A stretch of 64,000 bases of DNA. Origin: GCA-2720865 sp047630275. Lineage in GTDB: Bacteria > Bdellovibrionota > Bacteriovoracia > Bacteriovoracales > Bacteriovoracaceae. This document shows positions 32,254 to 41,615 of this stretch, one piece after another; positions within the stretch are counted from its first letter, which is position 1, and every line of letters begins with the position of its first letter. The stretch is taken from the NCBI GenBank assembly GCA_047630275.1, contig JBLHVN010000002.1, positions 186,001-250,000 on the forward strand. The letters are read 5' to 3'. Position numbers and translations under genes: made by a program. The notes below the pieces were generated by a model. It worked only from the letters and a program-made list of their open reading frames with translations. It had not been told where the DNA came from and searched no databases.

Positions 32254-34785
32254 GTGCAGCTAGAACCAAACACCTACCCCATCGATCAACAATTAGAAGA
32301 GATCACAGCCGCTCTTCCTGATCACTCCTGCCTCCTCCTAAAAGCAGAAACTGGAGCCGGTAAAACAACACGCCTACCACCTTATTTAATCTCAAAAACA
32401 AAAGGTAAAGTTTTAGTACTAGAGCCTAGAAGACTGGCCGCTAAATTATCCGCTGAGCGCTGCGCAGAGATCTTAGATTCAAAACTTGGCACCTTAGTCG
32501 GTCATCATATTCGTTTTGATAAACTAACCTCTCAAGAGACAAGATTACTTTTTATCACCGAAGGTCTCTTCGTCTCCTACCTGCGAGAAGACCCAAAGCT
32601 TAGTCAGTACAACACCATCATCCTCGATGAATTTCACGAACGAAGCATCCACACGGATACGGCACTCTGCTTAATCAGAAATCTTCAGGCCACAACAAGG
32701 CCTGATCTAAAGCTCATCGTTATGTCCGCTACCTTAGATACAACAGCATTAGAGAAATACTTAACAGGGGCCAAGCTCTTCAACGTCCCAGGACGAGTCT
32801 TCCCTGTTGAGATTGAAAATCATGAAATAGAACCGATAGATGCAATTACAAATATGCTCGCAGATCCGCGCTGCCCCTTAAACATCCTGGTCTTTCTTCC
32901 AGGCATGGGAAATATCAGAAGACTTGAAGACGAGCTCAAGAGAAAAGTCTCCTCAGATATTGAAATAGTCCCTCTTCACTCAAGCCTTCCTAAAAAAGAC
33001 CAAAAGAAAGCTTTCACAGGAAAGAACAGAAAGATCATCCTCTCCACTAATATCGCAGAGACTTCACTAACTATTCCAAACATCACAGGCGTCGTAGACA
33101 CCGGCACCGAAAGGCGCGCCAGCTTTGCTCCTTGGAGCGGCATGCCTCTTTTACAATTAGAGAAGATCTCAAAGGCCTCGGCCATTCAAAGGGCCGGGAG
33201 GGCCGGGCGGGTACAAAGTGGGCTTGTTTTTAGAACCTATCATCTTAACGACTACTCACAAAGATCAGCCTTTACGCCCCCAGAGATCAAACGTGTAGAG
33301 CTCTCTCACTACATCTTAGACCTTATTGAGCTAGGCTACGATCCAACAGAAATTAACTGGTTTGAAGCGCCGGAAGAAAAAAACCTAGATAAGGCGTTAG
33401 ATCTTTTAAACACTCTAGGCGCCCTTAAAGATAATCAGATCACAAAGCTTGGATCCTTCCTGGCAAAGCTTCCCCTTCACCCAAGGCTTGGGGCCATGCT
33501 CTACTCAAAGATGGAGGACCCGGCGCTAAATGATATCCTTCTTGCCGTCTGCTTGATGAATGAAGGCATGGTCCTATCAAAGCAGGCTAAATTTAATAGA
33601 GAAGATGAAGAGGAAACTTGTGATATCGCTCTTCAATTAGATTTAATGAAAGCTAATTTTTGGCGGGATGACTCCTTAAGTGAATACCAATCCCACATGC
33701 TAGACATGAGGGCCTATAAAAGAGTGATTGAACTCTTTGAGTCTCTTAGTAGACGTCTAAGACTTAAAGATAAGATCTCAAAAGTAAAAACAAAGAAAAG
33801 CGATCTAACAAAAGCCCTCCTCGCAGGCTACCCAGATAGAGTCGCCGCCAAACGGGCCGTTGTAAAAAAAGGTAAAGCAGTCGATAGTTATAATTTTTGT
33901 ATGGGACGCGGGGGGAAACTAACTCCAGGCTCTTCCCTCTTTACCACCCTCCCTGAATTCATCATCGTCCTTGAGGCCCTAGAAGACCCAAAGGCAAACG
34001 CCGCCGTTGGTACAAGAATTGTGGCCGCTTCTAAAGTCACTGTTAAAGACCTGGAAGAAACGAATTCTTCTTTTCTCGAGACGGAAACAGATAGCAAGTT
34101 CAATGAGAAAAAAGGCACGCTTACCTTAATAAAGACAAGAAAATATGGGGCCATAACCATCTCAACAACTCCTCAGCCTCCAGTTATTCCTAAAGGTGAA
34201 GTTCTAGCAGAACTCGTTAAAACAAATTGGCCCTGGCCCTTTGAAGATGATCATAAGTTTCAAGAATATAATAAGCGGGTGCACTTTTTAAACGAAGCTG
34301 GCATTGAACATAATTGTCCTCAGTTCACAGGTGAGATGTTTGATCTTTTTATTGAGGCCATCGTAGAAGAGAAGACTGGTTATCAAGACCTTCAAAATAA
34401 GGGGCTTAATAGATTAATCCTCGATCAATTATCTCCTCAAGATAAGTATGTCTTAGAAACAGAAGTTCCCTTAGAGATAAAATTAAGTAACGGAAAAACT
34501 TTTAAGCTTGAATACTTAGACAATAGCCCTTTTATTCAGGCAAGAGTTCAAGACCTTTTCGGAATCAAAGAGCATCCCTGTATTGGAGACGGAAAACTCC
34601 CTCTTCTTTTCAAGCTCTTAACCCCGGCCAACAAAGTCATTCAAAAGGCCCACGACCTGCCATCTCTCTGGGGACCGTCATGGGAATTACTAAGATCAGA
34701 CTTGCGCCCGCGCTACCCACGCCATTACTGGCCTGATGACCCGGCCAACGCAAAACCAATCAGAATGAAAAGATTTGTAACCTAA
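32254..34785 (+). CDS. hrpB: ATP-dependent RNA helicase HrpB
   Basis: An 843-residue DEAH-type helicase starting GTG. Motifs: ETGAGKTTRLPPYL (Walker A, about 29-42), DEFHERSIHTD (Walker B), SATLD (motif III), STNIAETSLTIPNI and IQRAGRAGRVQSG (motif VI). The C-terminus has PRYPRHYWPDDPANAKP, the hallmark of HrpB. Length matches the family (about 800-850). HrpB is a widespread bacterial RNA helicase of incompletely known role. Its stop codon overlaps the convergent gene at 34782 by 4 bases. Confidence 0.95.
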   Translation: MQLEPNTYPIDQQLEEITAALPDHSCLLLKAETGAGKTTRLPPYLISKTKGKVLVLEPRRLAAKLSAERCAEILDSKLGTLVGHHIRFDKLTSQETRLLFITEGLFVSYLREDPKLSQYNTIILDEFHERSIHTDTALCLIRNLQATTRPDLKLIVMSATLDTTALEKYLTGAKLFNVPGRVFPVEIENHEIEPIDAITNMLADPRCPLNILVFLPGMGNIRRLEDELKRKVSSDIEIVPLHSSLPKKDQKKAFTGKNRKIILSTNIAETSLTIPNITGVVDTGTERRASFAPWSGMPLLQLEKISKASAIQRAGRAGRVQSGLVFRTYHLNDYSQRSAFTPPEIKRVELSHYILDLIELGYDPTEINWFEAPEEKNLDKALDLLNTLGALKDNQITKLGSFLAKLPLHPRLGAMLYSKMEDPALNDILLAVCLMNEGMVLSKQAKFNREDEEETCDIALQLDLMKANFWRDDSLSEYQSHMLDMRAYKRVIELFESLSRRLRLKDKISKVKTKKSDLTKALLAGYPDRVAAKRAVVKKGKAVDSYNFCMGRGGKLTPGSSLFTTLPEFIIVLEALEDPKANAAVGTRIVAASKVTVKDLEETNSSFLETETDSKFNEKKGTLTLIKTRKYGAITISTTPQPPVIPKGEVLAELVKTNWPWPFEDDHKFQEYNKRVHFLNEAGIEHNCPQFTGEMFDLFIEAIVEEKTGYQDLQNKGLNRLILDQLSPQDKYVLETEVPLEIKLSNGKTFKLEYLDNSPFIQARVQDLFGIKEHPCIGDGKLPLLFKLLTPANKVIQKAHDLPSLWGPSWELLRSDLRPRYPRHYWPDDPANAKPIRMKRFVT

Positions 34786-35384
34786 GAAGGCGCCTTAACC
34801 CCAAGCATCTTACAAGCATACTTAGCCGCTTTTTGATTCTTGATCAGGTGATGCCAAGCATCTCCATCCTCGTTCACCATCTCCATCACTTCTGTAAAAG
34901 AGAACTGAGGCTCATTTAATTCTTTTAAAGTAGCAGGGGAGAGACCTTCGTATAAAAAGCCTTTTAGTAATTTGGCCACTTCATGATTCTTCACAGTGCC
35001 ACTGCAGTAAGTGTCCCCTGCGTTCTTATCAGCGATGTCATAATGATTTACAACAATGCTTTTGATGTTCTTAACGATGGCCTTAAGCTCTCGCTCAATC
35101 TCTGCGCCTTTCTTTTTTGTTGTTGGAATATAATAGATATTATTCTTTGATCCATTAAAAGCCGAGACCATCATGGCGATGCCAGACTTCTCATGCTTTA
35201 TATCACTTAAGTAACCGGTTAGGGCCGAAGCGTTGTGAGTTGTGGATTTTTCAACGGCGATGAGGTCTTCGTTATTTTTTACGATATAGACGTAGTGCTC
35301 AGGGCCGTCCCCTTTTTTATTTGTAAGCGTGGGGTATTGTTTTTTAATCTTATCGATTAACTGCTGCATCTTTCCGTCGGCCAT
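34782..35384 (-). CDS. protein of unknown function
   Basis: A 200-residue cytoplasmic protein with AAGGAGCTTTT before the ATG. The N-terminal 100 residues look alpha-beta (HYVYIVKNNEDLIAVEKSTT, IYYIPTTKKKGAEIERELKA), followed by a helical C-terminus with EVAKLLKGFLYEGLSPATLKE. There is no signal peptide or metal motif. It is convergent with hrpB and co-directional with the DUF423 gene, 19 bases downstream of that gene's stop codon, so the two may share a transcript. I do not recognise the family. Confidence 0.7.
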   Translation of the reverse strand: MADGKMQQLIDKIKKQYPTLTNKKGDGPEHYVYIVKNNEDLIAVEKSTTHNASALTGYLSDIKHEKSGIAMMVSAFNGSKNNIYYIPTTKKKGAEIERELKAIVKNIKSIVVNHYDIADKNAGDTYCSGTVKNHEVAKLLKGFLYEGLSPATLKELNEPQFSFTEVMEMVNEDGDAWHHLIKNQKAAKYACKMLGVKAPS

Positions 35385-35403
35385 AAAAGCTCCTTAAGGA
35401 TTA

Positions 35404-35775
35404 TTAGTTTGTTATTGTTTTCTTTCTTGCGGCAAGGGCGAAACCGATCCACCCTGCGATAAGGCCAAGTCCACCAAGGGGCGTGATCATGCCAAACTTT
35501 GGTGTATGCGTGACAGCGAGTAAGTATAAAGACCCGGAGAAGACGATGATTCCGAAGATGAACGCGTAAGCGGGCCATGCGGGGAGATCTTTGTCTTTTG
35601 CCAATAGCCCGTAAGCGATGAGGGCGAAGGCGTGGTAGAAATGATAGTTTGAGCCGGTTGAGAAGACCCCCATTTCATAGGCTGAGAGGGAGGCTTTTAG
35701 GGCGTGGGCGCCGAAAGCGCCGATCATGACCGCGAGGGCGCCGAAGATCGCGCCAATAGTGATGAAGTTTTTCAT
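35404..35775 (-). CDS. DUF423 membrane protein (YgdD-like)
   Basis: A 123-residue membrane protein with four predicted helices. IGAIFGALAVMIGAFGAHAL (7-26), FYHAFALIAYGLLA and PLGGLGLIAGWIGFALAA are the conserved DUF423 blocks. Members are widespread small inner-membrane proteins whose function is not established. It is divergent from the DEAD-box helicase gene and precedes the unknown gene at 34782-35384 in the same direction. Confidence 0.9.
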   Translation of the reverse strand: MKNFITIGAIFGALAVMIGAFGAHALKASLSAYEMGVFSTGSNYHFYHAFALIAYGLLAKDKDLPAWPAYAFIFGIIVFSGSLYLLAVTHTPKFGMITPLGGLGLIAGWIGFALAARKKTITN

Positions 35776-35837
35776 TTTTCTATACTAATCTTCAATTTAT
35801 CAATAGTACAGAAGCTCAAACGTTGATAAAAGGCAGT

Positions 35838-37028
35838 ATGACTGGTTTTAAAGCATTCCCATTGATGGACTCGATCCTCTCGCAGTTGGCCCTGAAAGGT
35901 TATAAGGAGCCTACTCCCGTTCAAAAGGAATCGATCCCTATCCTTCTTGAAGGGCGTGACCTTCTAGGCATTGCGCAGACCGGAACCGGTAAGACCGCCG
36001 CCTTTTCTCTTCCTATGATCAATAGATTTGGAAAGAGCCGAATCGACATAGAAGAAAAATGCACCCGCGCCTTAATCTTAACTCCTACAAGAGAGCTTGC
36101 CTCTCAGATCATGGATAATATTGATGACTACGCTGAAGGGCTGAATCTTAAAACAAAGGTGGTCTACGGCGGCGCTCGTAGGCGCGATCAAGTGGAGGCG
36201 ATTAAGCATGGCCTTGATATCTTAGTCGCTACTCCCGGAAGGCTTCTTGATATCATCCGCTCTGGGGAAGTTGATTTTAAACAACTTGAAGTCTTTGTTT
36301 TAGACGAAGCAGATACCATGCTTGATATGGGCTTTTTTGATGATGTTCAACTGGTGATTGAAAGGCTTCCTATCACTCGTCAGACCGCTCTTTTCTCGGC
36401 CACTATGCCTGAGACCATTGAAAGACTTGGGGATGCTATCCTTAATATGCCTTTAAAAGTAGAAGTGGCTCCAGAGTCCTCAACTGTTGATCTGGTTGAT
36501 CAGAAGATCTTTTATTTAGAAAAGGCCAATAAGAAGTTCTCCTTAAATTCAATCTTAGAGAATAGAAAATTTGAAAGCGTACTTGTTTTTTGTAAAACAA
36601 AATTTGGCGCTGATATCGTCGTGGAAGATCTTTTAAAAACTTCAGTCACAGCGGCGGCGATTCATAGTAAGAAAAGCCAAACCGATAGAGAGCGGGCGCT
36701 TCAAGATTTTAAAGACGGTAAAATCCGCGTCCTTGTGGCCACAGACGTGGCGGCCAGAGGCATCGACGTTGATAATATCTCCCTTGTGATTAATTTTAAC
36801 CTCCCAGAAGATCCAAGAAATTATATCCACCGCATCGGGCGTACGGCACGGGCCGGAAAGAAAGGCGTGGCGATTTCTTTTTGCGTTGAAAATGATCTGG
36901 CGCTTTTAAAGAGCATTGAGAAAAACATTAATCAAAGAGTCCCTGTTGATACGACTCAGCCCTTTCATAAAGAATTTACTCCCCCTTCAAAGAAGAAGAA
37001 AAAAGCCAAGAGAAAGTATAAATTCTAG
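35838..37028 (+). CDS. DEAD-box RNA helicase (RhlE-like)
   Basis: A 396-residue protein from the ATG at 35838, preferred to the TTG at 35823 because AAAAGGCAGT sits just before it. Q motif (GYKEPTPVQKESIP, 21-34), Walker A AQTGTGKT (46-53), PTRELA, VLDEADTMLDMGF (DEAD), FSATMP, then HRIGRTARAGKKG in domain 2. The tail is Lys-rich (PSKKKKKAKRKYKF), a usual RNA-binding extension in RhlE-like helicases. It probably unwinds structured RNA in ribosome assembly or mRNA decay. An exact subfamily assignment needs a tree. Confidence 0.9.
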   Translation: MTGFKAFPLMDSILSQLALKGYKEPTPVQKESIPILLEGRDLLGIAQTGTGKTAAFSLPMINRFGKSRIDIEEKCTRALILTPTRELASQIMDNIDDYAEGLNLKTKVVYGGARRRDQVEAIKHGLDILVATPGRLLDIIRSGEVDFKQLEVFVLDEADTMLDMGFFDDVQLVIERLPITRQTALFSATMPETIERLGDAILNMPLKVEVAPESSTVDLVDQKIFYLEKANKKFSLNSILENRKFESVLVFCKTKFGADIVVEDLLKTSVTAAAIHSKKSQTDRERALQDFKDGKIRVLVATDVAARGIDVDNISLVINFNLPEDPRNYIHRIGRTARAGKKGVAISFCVENDLALLKSIEKNINQRVPVDTTQPFHKEFTPPSKKKKKAKRKYKF

Positions 37029-37087
37029 CCCCTAGTCTTCGTCGCGCCCCCCCTTTAGATGGCTTTTTTCCCCCATGACGAAGAAGT

Positions 37088-37108
37088 CCTTGCACATATT
37101 ACGCAAGG
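37088..37108. promoter_or_regulatory. inverted repeat upstream of the transglycosylase-like gene
   Basis: CCTTGC and GCAAGG separated by nine A+T-rich bases, about 65 bases before the start at 37175. Hairpin or operator; a larger imperfect pair (CTTCGTC/GACGAAG) lies just upstream. Weak evidence. Confidence 0.3.
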
Positions 37109-37174
37109 CGCCATTATTATACAGCTAAGTGCTAGAAAGCCTCATACCCCAACAGACCTATAGGAGGCTCCTCT

Positions 37175-38062
37175 ATGACTAAGATTGTTCTTACTGTTTT
37201 ATTTCTCACCACTTCATTCTCACTTTGGGCCAACCAATGTGATGTGAACATGCTTCATAAATCTGCCTGGGGCCTAAGTGAGACTAAACAAAGACGATTC
37301 TTAAGTGATGCTACCCTGCCGGGGAATCAATCAGTCTCTGAAGGGGAAAAGTTAGACCGCCTTAAGAGCAGCATCTCTAAAGTCTATAAAGGACGGGGCT
37401 ACGGATCGAGCGGACCCTATGTAAGCGTTGATAGCTTGGCCTCAAAGTTAAGCTGGGCCGCTAGTTGCACGGGGCATGACTTTTCTATGCTGGCCGCGGT
37501 GGTAAAAGTTGAATCTGCTTATTGCAGCATCTTAAAGAACTTAGGTGGCGGTGGCGACTCTGGTTGTGGTCAGTTCACTTCTGCGGCGATAGGTTTTTTT
37601 AAGAATCAACTCCGCCTTCCGGGAAGAAAAGAAAATGGATCTGCCCGCATGAAAAGAACCATCGAAGAGCTTATGTCTCGTTGCGCTCCAGGGAGCAGTC
37701 ATGTTGAAGAAGACAGCTTAGCTAAGCTCTTCTCTAAAGATAAGGCCTCCATTCGTGAAGAGTTAAGAACAGGAAAGAACATCTCACTCGATCTTCTCGC
37801 CACGGCCATCTACTTTAAGTTTTATTATTCAATTTCAGGATTTTACTACGATGCAAGCAACCCGGCACCAGGGGCTTTTTCCCGCTACAATGGTGGCGGA
37901 CACGCGGGCTACTCAACTCTTTTAAATAATAACGCCACTCAGATCAACGCTCCTATTTGTCAAAAAGATAAGAGCTACTTAAGGCCAATTGAAGCTGTGG
38001 CCTGTGAGTTATCTGAAGATAAGTCAGCTTGTAATATGACTACGAGAATTATTTCTATCTAA
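37175..38062 (+). CDS. secreted lytic-transglycosylase-like protein
   Basis: A 295-residue protein with a signal peptide (MTKIVLTVLFLTTSFSLWA) and AGGAGGCTCCTCT before the ATG. MLAAVVKVESAYCSIL (105-120) has the catalytic Glu113 of the SLT fold, SGCGQFTSAA (129-138) corresponds to the usual Gly-x-x-Gln region, and FSRYNGGG later matches the AYNGG strand. It should cleave peptidoglycan in the periplasm or in prey. Six or more Cys suggest disulfides in the mature protein. The overall sequence is divergent from textbook SLT enzymes, so the substrate is not certain. Confidence 0.75.
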   Translation: MTKIVLTVLFLTTSFSLWANQCDVNMLHKSAWGLSETKQRRFLSDATLPGNQSVSEGEKLDRLKSSISKVYKGRGYGSSGPYVSVDSLASKLSWAASCTGHDFSMLAAVVKVESAYCSILKNLGGGGDSGCGQFTSAAIGFFKNQLRLPGRKENGSARMKRTIEELMSRCAPGSSHVEEDSLAKLFSKDKASIREELRTGKNISLDLLATAIYFKFYYSISGFYYDASNPAPGAFSRYNGGGHAGYSTLLNNNATQINAPICQKDKSYLRPIEAVACELSEDKSACNMTTRIISI

Positions 38063-38094
38063 TAAGAGTAGCGCTCTAACCCAGTTTCCCTATA

Positions 38095-39054
38095 ATGGCG
38101 AAGCTGGGCTCTACAAGGGTCCCTAGGGCCCTTTTCATTTGTGAAATCTATTCTTATAATTTAAGAGTGGAACTATCCAAACATAAGAATCACCGAAACG
38201 CCGCTTACCTAGCTTGGCTTCGTAAGCAAAAGGGCGTCGTCTCGGGAAAGAAAGCTGAGTGCGCTCATCATATCCGCCTTGGCACTAATGGGGGAAGTTC
38301 CCTTAAGCCCTCTGATTATTTTTGCATCCCACTTTTAAATGAATTTCATACCTCAGGTCTCTTTGCCATTCATGGTATTGGGGAGGGAACCTTTTTAGAG
38401 CTCTTTAAACTTGATGAGAAGAAACTCTTTATCGATTTTCTCTCTCGCTTCTTAAAAGAAAAGCATAAGACTGACGTGGAGATTAAAAGTGATGATGATA
38501 ACTATGTTATCGCGGCTCTTATCAGGCTTATCGAAGAAGTGACCACAAAGAAAGACCGCGCCTCAAAGCCTAAGAATAAAAAGAGCATCACGGAAAATGA
38601 GTTCTATCAAAAGTCCATGGAAGACAAGAGGATTCGCGACAAAGAATTGCGCGCTCAATTAAAAGAAGAGGCTAAGCTTAATCCAATTGAGAACACCAGC
38701 CCTACTTTTAAAGGAAATGAGTTCTACGAAAAGGCCAAAGAGCTTAAGCGCATCCAAGACAGAGATCTTAGGGCCCAAATGAAGTCCACGGCCAAGAAGC
38801 CTAAGAAGAGTTCAACGCTAAAGTCAGATTATTATGAAAAAGCAAAAGAGTATAAGCGCCAGCGTGATAAAGAACTTAGGGCCGAGTTAAAGTTAAAACA
38901 AAAAGCAACCCCCTCCGTTAAAAGCACTTCTCAAACTGAGTACTATGAAAAGGCCAAAGAGCTTAAGCGCGCGCGAGATAAAGAGTTTCGTCAAAGATTA
39001 AAAGAGCAAAGAAAGAAGGCAAGCCAGCCAGCTGAAACACAAAGCGGACTATGA
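38095..39054 (+). CDS. DUF968/HNH-like protein with four charged repeats
   Basis: A 319-residue protein. Residues about 30-110 (HRNAAYLAWLRKQKGVVSGK, AECAHHIRLGTNGG, YFCIPLLNEFHTSGLFAIHG) resemble the phage DUF968 nuclease-like zinc fold, with the AHH and late His positions kept. From about 168 there are four units of 37-39 residues with the core EFYEKAKELKRIRDKELRAQ, highly charged helices that probably bind nucleic acid or form coiled coils. The start is uncertain: the ATG at 38095 overlaps a TATAAT hexamer and has no ribosome site, and a GTG near 38170 is an alternative. The last codons overlap the transporter gene by 4 bases. No exact family recognised. Confidence 0.65.
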   Translation: MAKLGSTRVPRALFICEIYSYNLRVELSKHKNHRNAAYLAWLRKQKGVVSGKKAECAHHIRLGTNGGSSLKPSDYFCIPLLNEFHTSGLFAIHGIGEGTFLELFKLDEKKLFIDFLSRFLKEKHKTDVEIKSDDDNYVIAALIRLIEEVTTKKDRASKPKNKKSITENEFYQKSMEDKRIRDKELRAQLKEEAKLNPIENTSPTFKGNEFYEKAKELKRIQDRDLRAQMKSTAKKPKKSSTLKSDYYEKAKEYKRQRDKELRAELKLKQKATPSVKSTSQTEYYEKAKELKRARDKEFRQRLKEQRKKASQPAETQSGL

Positions 39055-39935
39055 ATATTATCACTCAAATTCTTTTGCCCCTGATCTTGGCCTTTATCAT
39101 GTTCTCTATGGGACTCTCCTTAGTTGTCGATGACTTTAAAAGGATCACAAGATTCCCCAAGGCCTTCGCCATTGGTTTCTTTCTGCAAGTGATCTCTCTT
39201 CCTCTACTAGGCTTCTTAATCGCCTATCTGTGGACCACCTATTTCAACCTAAGCCCCTCTTACGCCGTAGGGCTTGTGATCATCGCCGCCTGCCCGGGTG
39301 GCGTTACATCAAATCTAATGGTTCATCTAGGTAAAGGAGATACGGCCCTTTCAATTTCACTAACGGCTGTCATCTCCGCCATCACATTATTTACTCTTCC
39401 TTTTATCGTGAACCTCTCCCTATCAACCTTTAACGGCTTCACCAATCCAGTTCAACTTGATATTAGTAAAACCGTTATAGGAATCTTTTTAATCACAACT
39501 GTTCCTGTTGTAATAGGCATGATCGTTCACGCCAAACAAAAAGCTTTCTCTGACACATGGGAGCCGCGCTTTAGAAAACTAGCGGCCATCTTCTTTTCAA
39601 TCATCGTCTTAGCGGCTGTTGCTAAAGACTGGAGCCTCTTGATCTCAACCTTTTCAACAATTGTTCCTTCAACTTTAGTCTTAAACCTAAGCACCATGAT
39701 CATCGCCCTATTGGCCGCCAAGACCTTCAGCCTAAACGAAGGTCAAAAGAGGGCCATCACCTTTGAGTGCGGTCTTCAAAACGGAACCCTCGCTATCTTC
39801 GTCGCTCTAACCTTACTCGGCAACAAAGAGTTCATGCTCCCTGGAGCCATCTATAGTCTATTGATGTTTATCTCTGGCGGGATCTATCTTCTCTCTCTCA
39901 TCAAAAAAGATTCAAAGGTACCTGGTCACTTGTAG
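39051..39935 (+). CDS. bile acid:sodium symporter family (BASS) transporter
   Basis: A 294-residue membrane protein with nine or ten hydrophobic helices. LILAFIMFSMGLSLVVDDF, then AVGLVIIAACPGGVTSNLMVHLGKGDTALSISLT and ECGLQNGTLAIFVAL are diagnostic BASS segments (Pro-Gly-Gly and the Glu-x-Gly-x-Gln-Asn sodium site). It imports an organic anion with sodium; the substrate is unknown. The start overlaps the previous gene by ATGA, although the functional tie is unclear. The last residues, KVPGHL, come from the 3'-end repeat. Confidence 0.9.
   Translation: MNIITQILLPLILAFIMFSMGLSLVVDDFKRITRFPKAFAIGFFLQVISLPLLGFLIAYLWTTYFNLSPSYAVGLVIIAACPGGVTSNLMVHLGKGDTALSISLTAVISAITLFTLPFIVNLSLSTFNGFTNPVQLDISKTVIGIFLITTVPVVIGMIVHAKQKAFSDTWEPRFRKLAAIFFSIIVLAAVAKDWSLLISTFSTIVPSTLVLNLSTMIIALLAAKTFSLNEGQKRAITFECGLQNGTLAIFVALTLLGNKEFMLPGAIYSLLMFISGGIYLLSLIKKDSKVPGHL
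39917..39932 (+). repeat. 3'-end repeat copy forming the C-terminus of the transporter
   Basis: GGTACCTGGTCACTTG then TAGAAATGAAAAAAAGAGAG. The repeat supplies VPGHL and the stop codon follows directly. Confidence 0.9.
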
Positions 39936-39976
39936 AAATGAAAAAAAGAGAGCTTCAATTATTTCAATTGAAAGAC

Positions 39977-41506
39977 CTACTTATTCCAAACCACAGAATA
40001 AAGATCATGCCTTCTATCTTTCAAGTTTCGAACCGCCCCATGAGATCTCGTCTCTAGAAGAACATCCGTTCTAAGATCGGCAATAGTCACCATCTCAACA
40101 TTCGGCGTAGCTTCAGCGGCGACTCCATCTTTAGCAAAAGCAAAATCACAAGGAGTGAAGATAGCGCTTTGAGCGTATTGGATATCTAGGTTCTTCACTT
40201 TAGGAAGATGCCCCACGTTTCCAGCGATGGCGACGTAGATTTGATTTTCAATGGCGCGGGCCTGACAGCAATAACGAACGCGGCAATAGCCTTGTCTATT
40301 ATCTGTTAAAAAAGGAACGAAGAGAAAACGCATCCCTTGATTGACTAGATGTCGTGTTAGTTCAGGAAACTCACTATCATAACAGATCAAGACGCCGATA
40401 GGGCCGCAGTCTGTGTCGATGACCTTAACTTCATCGCCCCCTTCAATCTTCCACCAGTACTTTTCATCCGGGGTGGGGTGAATCTTTGTTTGCTCGTGAA
40501 TGCTTCCATCCCTTAGGCAAACGTATGAGATATTCCTAACAGCGTCGTCTACCTTTGTAGGGTGAGAACCCGCGATGATATTCACATTGTATTTAACCGC
40601 TAGACCTTGAAAAAGATCTTTGATCCGCTCTGTGTACTTAGTCATGTTTTGAATAGCGACAGAGGGAATCACTTCTTCGTTATCAATAGAGAGAAGCTGC
40701 ATGGTGAAGAGTTCAGGAAAGAGAAGAAAGTCTGCTTTATAATCCCCCGCTACATCCACGTAGTACTCAACGATCTGAGCAAACTCTTCAAAACTCTTTA
40801 GGCTACGCTGCTTATACTGCACGCAAACCACGCGGACAGAGTTTTGGCGATATGGCTTATTCTTCTCAGTAAAAGTGGCCTTGTATTCTGGGCTATCCCA
40901 TTTTAAATGAACCGCGTAGCCTCTACTATCAACGTCAGTGGGAAGATAGTTCTCTAAGATACCTAGGACTTCAAAGCCTCTTCTTAAATGAAAGCCAAGA
41001 GTAGGATCATTTATCTTCTTTAGTTTTACTTGTTCGATGTATTCATTTACATCAGGCATCTTCTTGGCCTTCTTTCCGTAGTTAGGAATCCTGCCACCAA
41101 AGATGATTCCCTTTAACTGATAAAAACTGGTCAGGCCTTTTCTAGCGTTATAGATCCGCTGTCCAATTCTTGAACCACGCTCAGTGGGAAGAACGCAGGT
41201 CTCATAACCATAAAGGTAATCCCCATCTTCATCATGAGTGGTTCCAAAACCATTTCCTGTAATTGAATTCCAAGTATGTTTTGAAAGGGCCTTTTTCTCG
41301 CTAACAATTAGGCTCGCTGAGTAGGCCACGATCTTATCGTTCTTAGTCACTACAAAACAGCCTTCAGGAAAGTTTGTGATCTGCCCACGCAGCATGTCTT
41401 CAGTATAAGAGCCCATTTTTTTATAGGTAATCCCTACAACCTCGATGATCTCTTTGATATCCTTAACGGACGCGTTTCTCACTTCAATAATCTTATCTGT
41501 GGCCAT
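39977..41506 (-). CDS. GNAT acetyltransferase fused to carbon-nitrogen hydrolase
   Basis: A 509-residue two-domain protein. The ATG at 41506 is chosen because CGAGGAAAAACC precedes it. Residues about 8-210 are a GNAT domain (VLPTERGSRIGQRIYNARKG, acetyl-CoA loop). Residues about 235-500 are a nitrilase-like hydrolase: FLLFPELFT (catalytic Glu, about 264), IHPTPDEKYWW (Lys region, about 340) and VLICYDSEFPEL (Cys, about 375). Such GNAT-nitrilase fusions are known in several phyla. It may modify and hydrolyse small amides; the substrate is unknown. Confidence 0.9.
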   Translation of the reverse strand: MATDKIIEVRNASVKDIKEIIEVVGITYKKMGSYTEDMLRGQITNFPEGCFVVTKNDKIVAYSASLIVSEKKALSKHTWNSITGNGFGTTHDEDGDYLYGYETCVLPTERGSRIGQRIYNARKGLTSFYQLKGIIFGGRIPNYGKKAKKMPDVNEYIEQVKLKKINDPTLGFHLRRGFEVLGILENYLPTDVDSRGYAVHLKWDSPEYKATFTEKNKPYRQNSVRVVCVQYKQRSLKSFEEFAQIVEYYVDVAGDYKADFLLFPELFTMQLLSIDNEEVIPSVAIQNMTKYTERIKDLFQGLAVKYNVNIIAGSHPTKVDDAVRNISYVCLRDGSIHEQTKIHPTPDEKYWWKIEGGDEVKVIDTDCGPIGVLICYDSEFPELTRHLVNQGMRFLFVPFLTDNRQGYCRVRYCCQARAIENQIYVAIAGNVGHLPKVKNLDIQYAQSAIFTPCDFAFAKDGVAAEATPNVEMVTIADLRTDVLLETRSHGAVRNLKDRRHDLYSVVWNK

Positions 41507-41615
41507 GGTTTTTCCTCGCTGTTTCTTGAAGATAAATATAATTCTAAAGCCCACTTAAAAGCTACTGAAATCGTCCGCCCTTTACACAGGTGCTAAGTCT
41601 TACTAAAATCACCTC

